Below, piece by piece: positions 63,096-64,000 of a DNA stretch of 64,000 bases; the stretch's first letter is position 1; each line of letters starts with the position of its first letter. Source of the DNA: Microthrixaceae bacterium (GTDB lineage Bacteria; Actinomycetota; Acidimicrobiia; Acidimicrobiales; Poriferisodalaceae). Below the pieces are notes generated by a model, which saw only the letters and a list, made by a program, of their open reading frames with translations, was not told where the DNA came from and did not search any database. The stretch covers positions 352,420 to 416,419 of the forward strand of contig WTFX01000009.1 of assembly GCA_011523825.1 (NCBI GenBank). The letters are read 5' to 3'. Both the position numbers and the translations under genes were made by a program.

Positions 63096-64000
63096 ATGCA
63101 CGCAATTCAAGTAACCGAACCGGGAGGCCCCGAGGCGCTCGTGTGGACCGAGGTTGACGATCCGGTGGCCGGTGCCGGGATGCTGGTCGTCGACGTCGAA
63201 GCAGCGGGGGTCAACTACATCGACACCTACCACCGCAGCGGCCTGTACCCCGTGCCGCTGCCGTTCATCTCTGGCGTGGAAGGCGCCGGCACCGTTGCCG
63301 AAGTCGGTGACGACGTCGAGGGATTCGCCGTCGGCGACAAGGTGGCGTGGACAGGGCACCCCGGCACGTATGCGGAGAAGGCCCGGGTCCCGGCCCGGGT
63401 GGCCATTGTGCTGCCCGACGGCGCCAGCACCGAATTGGGCGCCGCAACCATGCTGCAAGGCATGACTGCCCACTTCCTGGCGTGCTCGACGTTCCCGCTG
63501 GAGACCGGGCATCGCTGCCTCATCCATGCAGGCGCCGGCGGCGTGGGACTGCTACTCATCCAGATGGCCAAGATGCGCGGCGCCGAAGTGTTCACGACTG
63601 TCGGCACCGCAGACAAAGCCGAGCTGGCAGCAGGCGCGGGGGCCGACCACGTCATCAACTACCGGGAAGAGGACTTCGGCGACGCCGTCGAGCGGATTGC
63701 AGGTGCGCGACCGCTCGACGTGATCTACGACGGTGTCGGTGCCGACACGTTCGAACGAGGCCTGGAAGTGCTGCGGCCGCGGGGCACGATGGTCACGTTC
63801 GGCAACGCCTCAGGGCCGGTGCCGCCGATGCCGCCCTTGCGGTTGTCCACCGGCGGGTCGCTCTTCCTCACCCGCCCCACGCTCGGCGACCACACCGCAA
63901 CCCGCGCCGAGCTCGAGTGGCGGGCCGACGACCTGTTCGGCTGGATCGCCGACGGCCGCCTCGACGTGCGCATCGGCGCTCGCTTTCCGATGTCTGAGGC
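63096..64000 (+). CDS. quinone oxidoreductase (zeta-crystallin type), 3'-truncated by window
   Basis: An MDR-superfamily NADPH:quinone reductase without zinc ligands. GVNYIDTYHRSGLYPVPLPF near residue 42 and VEGAGTVAEVG near 62 are diagnostic, as is GAGGVGLLLIQMAKMRGAEV (the NADPH motif). 301 codons are present, and the frame is still open at the end of the window, so roughly 20-30 residues are missing. ATG 63096 has CGAGGAGA upstream. It follows the VOC gene on the same strand by 103 nt. Confidence 0.92.
   Translation, partial: MHAIQVTEPGGPEALVWTEVDDPVAGAGMLVVDVEAAGVNYIDTYHRSGLYPVPLPFISGVEGAGTVAEVGDDVEGFAVGDKVAWTGHPGTYAEKARVPARVAIVLPDGASTELGAATMLQGMTAHFLACSTFPLETGHRCLIHAGAGGVGLLLIQMAKMRGAEVFTTVGTADKAELAAGAGADHVINYREEDFGDAVERIAGARPLDVIYDGVGADTFERGLEVLRPRGTMVTFGNASGPVPPMPPLRLSTGGSLFLTRPTLGDHTATRAELEWRADDLFGWIADGRLDVRIGARFPMSE

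Overview
The window is GC-rich and densely coded. Gene content points to a high-GC actinomycete-like bacterium, plausibly class Acidimicrobiia: a fungal/actinobacterial-type LeuA, three LLM (F420/flavin) oxidoreductases, an SCO6745-family protein, the COG2308/COG2307/transglutaminase trio, many CoA-transferase and acyl-CoA carboxylase genes, frequent GTG starts, 4-nt GTGA/ATGA gene overlaps and several leaderless-looking promoters. The lineage is inferred from gene families; no rRNA or ribosomal protein gene is present to fix it.

Layout. 1-6.6 kb: leuA behind a leucine-rich leader peptide and attenuator, polyphosphate kinase, a thiolase-like enzyme and a membrane-anchored J-domain protein. 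6.6-16.2 kb: catabolic enzymes (VOC protein, sulfatase, SDR, LLM oxidoreductase, TrpB2, PrpF-family isomerase, P450, tRNA-Val, alpha/beta hydrolase whose 3' end runs antisense into the tRNA). 16.3-16.9 kb: a small toxin-antitoxin-like pair. 17-23.1 kb: a complete set of enzymes for the protocatechuate 4,5-cleavage (lig) pathway: ligJ-ligK-ligU-(mini ORF)-ligI on +, ligAB on -, ligC on +. 23.2-26.8 kb: ATP-grasp / alpha-E / transglutaminase operon. 26.8-35.8 kb: acyl-CoA carboxylase subunit, M24 peptidase, FAD oxidoreductase, Nudix hydrolase, LLM monooxygenase and a double polysaccharide-deacetylase protein, with two structured elements in the two convergent gaps. 35.8-46.6 kb: two related membrane proteins, two tandemly duplicated double-domain CaiB-type CoA-transferases and a single-chain BC-BCCP-CT carboxylase. 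46.7-53.4 kb: Zn alcohol dehydrogenase, nitroreductase, SCO6745 protein, dienelactone hydrolase, enoyl-CoA hydratase, amidase, EamA exporter. 53.5-64 kb: MBL alkylsulfatase-like enzyme, a LivFGMHK uptake operon, RraA-family protein, GlcG-like protein, LLM oxidoreductase, VOC protein and a quinone oxidoreductase cut by the window end.

How it fits together. The lig block converts protocatechuate (a hub for lignin-derived aromatics) to pyruvate and oxaloacetate. Much of the rest handles acyl-CoA, lactone, sulfate ester, amide and aromatic substrates, consistent with a scavenger of plant- or dissolved-organic-matter-derived compounds. The Liv operon and the RraA gene diverge from a region holding an unusual array of 12-bp palindromic operators at 15-bp spacing, and a near-match lies upstream of the VOC gene at 62.4 kb, suggesting one regulon. 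No integrase, transposase, CRISPR array, phage gene or rRNA was seen. Apart from the RHH antitoxin, no transcription factor gene was recognised, so regulators of the lig and liv blocks must lie elsewhere.
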